Positions 61,468 through 64,000 of a DNA stretch of 64,000 nucleotides are shown here, one piece after another (position 1 is the stretch's first letter; each line of letters starts with the position of its first letter). Position numbers and translations under genes: made by a program. This DNA comes from Planctomycetaceae bacterium UBA4732 (GTDB lineage Bacteria > Planctomycetota > Planctomycetia > Gemmatales > Gemmataceae), in contig DHJA01000170.1 of NCBI GenBank assembly GCA_002404095.1, forward strand, positions 9,597 through 73,596, given 5' to 3'. Under the pieces are notes generated by a model. That model was not told the DNA's origin, did not search any database, and saw only the letters and a list, made by a program, of their open reading frames with translations.

Positions 61468-62688
61468 CTAACCCTTTTGCGTAACGACTGTCGGCGCTGT
61501 GGCGGGGTTCTTCACGCGCGGCATGTCCACCCGCTTCGGCTCAACTTCCATATCGGCGTGGACGCGCTGGAGGCCGTTGACGACGACCCGGTCGCCTTCG
61601 GTCAGTTGGTAGCCGTGGACCGGCTTGACGGCGATCAAACCGTCCTTTCGCTGGCCGACGTCCACCTGGGTGTAGACCACCTTGTTTTCATCGTTGACGA
61701 CGTACAAATACTTACGCCCCTGATCGGAGCCAAGGGCGGTTTCCGCGACGAACAGCGACCTCTGCGGTTGGCCGACGTCCATGCGGACGCGCACAAATAA
61801 GCCCGGTCTCAGATCGTTTTTGGTGTTGTCAAAGACGCCCCACATGCGCACCGTGCCAGTCGCGGAGTCCACCTTGTTGTCGGCGATCCGGAGAGTCCCC
61901 TTGTGCGCGAAATCTTCCGGCTTCTCGTTGGCCAGCCCTAGCGTGAGGGGGAGTTGCTTGGCCGCGTCGGCGGGAACTTTACCGCCGGGCAGAAGCGCGC
62001 CGATGCGAAGCAGGGTGCGCTCGTCCACGTCGAAATAGGCGTAGAGCGGGTCCACTTGGATAAGCGACGCCAGCACGGTGTTGTCGGCGATAACATCGTT
62101 CTTGGTGTCCACGTTGCGCCGGCTGATCCGGCCGCTGAACGGCGCCTTGATGACACAATAATCGACGTTCTGCTGAGCGGCTTGGCGCGCGGCCTTGGCG
62201 CGGGCGATGGTCGCTTTGGCTTCTTCCCGGTTGTCGCGGTCCTGGATCAGGGTCGCCTCGGGCGTGGCGGAAGGCGACTTCACGTCGCGCGTATAAACGT
62301 CCTGCATACTCTGAAAATGGCTGGTCGCCAGGTTGACGTCGGCCTCGGCCTGAGCCAGCATTGCCTCATAAGGCCGCGGATCAATCTTGAAGAGGACGTC
62401 GCCTTCCTTGACGTCTTCGCCTTCGGTGAACGGCGCCTCGTCAAGATAGCCCGTCACGCGGGCGCGGATGTCGATATAGTGGGTCGCCTGGGTGCGTCCG
62501 GTGAAGACCTCGAAATCGGCGACGGAGTCGGACCCGGGGATGCTGACCTCGATCTCCGGCTTCGTCGCTTCGGGCGATTTGCCCTCTCCTTCACAGCCAA
62601 CGACAGCGACGGCCGCTAGAAGAGCGCCGGCGACCCATATCCGCCAAGAAAGAAACAGCCCTTTTCGCGTCCTCACCGTATCGTTCAT
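61468..62688 (-). CDS. RND periplasmic adaptor (membrane fusion) lipoprotein
   Basis: 406 residues with a lipobox-type signal (LLAAVAVVGCEGEG, Cys about 32). AcrA/MexA order: HYIDIRARVTGYLDEAPFTE, a helical hairpin with long alpha segments, VDYCVIKAPFSGRISRRNVD, DPLYAYFDVDERTLLRI, and a barrel with PGLFVRVRMDVGQPQRSLFV. First gene of the adaptor-permease-permease operon. A palindromic operator-like site lies 60 bases upstream. No outer-membrane channel in the operon; the TolC-family gene at 36273 could serve. Confidence 0.92.
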   Translation of the reverse strand: MNDTVRTRKGLFLSWRIWVAGALLAAVAVVGCEGEGKSPEATKPEIEVSIPGSDSVADFEVFTGRTQATHYIDIRARVTGYLDEAPFTEGEDVKEGDVLFKIDPRPYEAMLAQAEADVNLATSHFQSMQDVYTRDVKSPSATPEATLIQDRDNREEAKATIARAKAARQAAQQNVDYCVIKAPFSGRISRRNVDTKNDVIADNTVLASLIQVDPLYAYFDVDERTLLRIGALLPGGKVPADAAKQLPLTLGLANEKPEDFAHKGTLRIADNKVDSATGTVRMWGVFDNTKNDLRPGLFVRVRMDVGQPQRSLFVAETALGSDQGRKYLYVVNDENKVVYTQVDVGQRKDGLIAVKPVHGYQLTEGDRVVVNGLQRVHADMEVEPKRVDMPRVKNPATAPTVVTQKG

Positions 62689-62747
62689 TGCCAGTCTGCT
62701 CTTAGTTTGACTTACATGCGTCCGGGCGAAGCAACTTTACAAATCGA

Positions 62748-62761
62748 ACTGACTGGTCAGT
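62748..62761. promoter_or_regulatory. TetR-type operator candidate
   Basis: Palindrome ACTGACTGGTCAGT, 60 bases upstream of the adaptor ATG. The CTGAC-N2-GTCAG layout is typical of TetR/AcrR repressor sites before RND operons. No tetR gene is present in the window. Confidence 0.5.
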
Positions 62762-62807
62762 ATCGTTATCATTCAACGGCGATTGGTCGGCGTCAAGGGC
62801 AAACCGA

Positions 62808-63404
62808 TCAGACCGATTTCAGTACATCGGAGCGTGCGTAGGACCATACCGGCCCCGGCCCGCAGGCCAAGTACATGTCATAGGGCGTGAACAACTCCCA
62901 ATCCGCTAGAGGCGTTTCGTCATCGTCCGCTTCGTCGTCAGGGAGGACGGTAAGATGTGAGCCGTCGTTGAATTCCAAAAGAAGCGCTATGCCGCCGCAT
63001 CCTGGTATTTCTGGAAAAATACATTTGGCTTTGGCTGTGACGATGTTGCAGCCGATCAGCGGTTCGGCCCGCTTTTCTACCTCTAAGGGAAGAGTCTCTT
63101 GGTGGCCGGCGCTTTCTGCATCGGCAAACGGTTGGCCGTTTGACGCTATTAGTACAGGCGGATCATGGAGCAGCAGAGTCCACCGCGACGCCCGCGCGCC
63201 GAGAATCCATGACCCCTTGGTTTCGTCCGCCAGCTCAGGGCTGGAACACGGCACGGGATCGCCGAGGTGGACCATTAATTCCTCGCCGTAGGACAATTCC
63301 ACCTTCAGGCAGCGTTGGCCCAAGAGCGCGCCGAGTATCCCTTCCAGGAGGTGAAGGTCGGCCGACTGTTTCACTTCGCTTTTCAGGTCGATGACGATAC
63401 TCAT
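62808..63404 (-). CDS. Hypothetical protein, possible immunity protein
   Basis: About 198 residues from the ATG at 63404, directly after the stop of the small gene at 63406. Begins SIVIDLKSEVKQSADLHLLE, with beta-rich middle (CLKVELSYGEELMVHLGDPV, ASRWTLLLHD) and an acidic C-terminal part (LPDDEADDDETPLADWEL). No signal peptide. Looks like an immunity or SUFU-type small protein by composition and position after a small basic gene; family not recognised. Confidence 0.6.
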   Translation of the reverse strand: MSIVIDLKSEVKQSADLHLLEGILGALLGQRCLKVELSYGEELMVHLGDPVPCSSPELADETKGSWILGARASRWTLLLHDPPVLIASNGQPFADAESAGHQETLPLEVEKRAEPLIGCNIVTAKAKCIFPEIPGCGGIALLLEFNDGSHLTVLPDDEADDDETPLADWELFTPYDMYLACGPGPVWSYARSDVLKSV

Positions 63405-63405
63405 T

Positions 63406-63606
63406 TCATACGCCCTCGCCAAGGAACTCGCGGGCCTTCTTTAGCAATTCCTCGTAAACAAAATCGCCCCTGTCGTTCTTCGTCCCGCCGTTGCCTTGCC
63501 GCTTGCAGCGCTCCAGGTAGCGACCGAAGTCCCGCCGCCGCGCCGGAGGGATGCCGGACTCTCTCGCCGCCCGGTCTACTTCCTTGAGGTCCTGTTTCTT
63601 GCCCAT
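63406..63606 (-). CDS. Small basic hypothetical protein
   Basis: 66 residues, basic and helical: GKKQDLKEVDRAARESGIPP, ARRRDFGRYLERCKRQG, TKNDRGDFVYEELLKKAREF. The R-R-x-F-G...L...K...G-x-x-x-K pattern recalls, from memory, short C-terminal segments of secreted polymorphic toxins in planctomycetes, here as a free-standing ORF. It ends one base before the next gene's ATG, so the two are co-expressed. It could be a cut-off toxin tail kept with its immunity gene. Confidence 0.6.
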   Translation of the reverse strand: MGKKQDLKEVDRAARESGIPPARRRDFGRYLERCKRQGNGGTKNDRGDFVYEELLKKAREFLGEGV

Positions 63607-63654
63607 GTTTATTGTGGCGCCCTCAACACCGTCTTCGCAATGAATTCGATTTAT

Positions 63655-63978
63655 TCATTTGCGGAATGGATTGTGGGCGCTCCGCGCCTTGCGCCAAAGC
63701 TTATATTGGCTTCTGCCCGCTAGCGCAAGGATGCCCGCCGCTAGCAGGATGGCAACGATGAGTCCCTCAATCCCTGCCTCGATAAACTCGCCTCGGCTCG
63801 CCGAGTATATCAGCATTAAGAATGGCAGGAAGGCGAAGAAGATCGACCCGAGTCCGTATCGCAACCTGTCGCCAACCATTCCGCGCACGCTTTGAATACC
63901 CATGCAAATAAACACAACAGCAATCAGGAAGCTAATGGTCGCTGGACAGCTCAAGTCGGAGGCTGCTTCCACCCCCAC
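63655..63978 (-). CDS. Small membrane protein, 5' end uncertain
   Basis: 107 residues as read from a GTG at 63978. Three hydrophobic segments (ATISFLIAVVFICMGIQSV, SIFFAFLPFLMLIYSAS, GLIVAILLAAGILALAG) and a basic tail (YKLWRKARSAHNPFRK). No family recognised. The frame remains open towards the window edge, so the true start may lie further upstream, outside this sequence. Confidence 0.5.
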   Translation of the reverse strand: MGVEAASDLSCPATISFLIAVVFICMGIQSVRGMVGDRLRYGLGSIFFAFLPFLMLIYSASRGEFIEAGIEGLIVAILLAAGILALAGRSQYKLWRKARSAHNPFRK

Positions 63979-64000
63979 CCTGGCGCCCCGATTGGCCGCC

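Overview
The window reads as a chromosomal segment of a GC-rich planctomycete, most likely of the Gemmata/Gemmatales type. This rests on family content: PSD1/PSCyt cytochrome-domain proteins paired with DUF1501, a DUF1592/DUF1552 pair, a TIGR03000-type domain, WD40 propellers, a Hanks-type kinase, DUF4058 and Uma2 proteins. No rRNA, tRNA, CRISPR array or prophage is visible.

Layout. 0-5.2 kb (minus): an SDR oxidoreductase coupled to a D-2-hydroxyacid dehydrogenase, a WD40 gene broken by one extra C, small hypothetical genes, DUF4058, and a ParE-type toxin-antitoxin pair. 5.2-8.8 kb: an HpcH/HpaI aldolase fused to two cupins, a protein kinase, and a Uma2 protein. 8.8-17.3 kb (minus): a three-gene, translationally coupled lipid operon. 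It holds a 2170-residue Pfa-like megasynthase (KS, CLF-like KS, AT, four hot-dog domains), an OleA-like thiolase and an OleB-like hydrolase. 17.4-24.5 kb (plus): a PSD1/DUF1501 pair split by a DUF4365 two-gene cassette, then a YgiQ radical SAM protein with an apparently leaderless start. 24.6-30.3 kb: WD40 proteins, two unknown genes, and a debris zone (truncated DUF4058, transposase remnant). 30.4-34.4 kb (minus): the DUF1592/DUF1552 pair.

34.6-48 kb is a copper/heavy-metal island: multicopper oxidase, TolC-family channel, EamA exporter with a His-rich tail, TIGR03000 protein, Cys-rich secreted protein, CusB-like adaptor, lipoprotein and an enlarged CusA-like pump. Three of these proteins share a C-terminal Cys module (C-x25/26-C-C-x2-C), which I infer to be a metal-binding unit. 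48-51.4 kb (minus): leuC and leuD, separated by a MazF-like toxin, its possible partner and small genes. 51.5-54.3 kb: a YVTN propeller, a YpeA-type acetyltransferase, an unknown gene and a nucleotidyltransferase. 54.4-62.7 kb (minus): a lipoprotein adaptor with two tandem HAE1-type RND permeases, under a palindromic operator-like site. 62.8-64 kb: small unknown genes.

The least expected structure is a set of long, near-perfect palindromes (arms of 20-37 nt) spread across the window. Two lie inside the megasynthase reading frame, each in an inter-domain linker. One supplies the cusA-like stop codon. A half copy encodes the N-terminus of the OleB-like protein. Several are recognisable copies of the same families. 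They look like palindromic mobile elements that can be absorbed into coding sequence.
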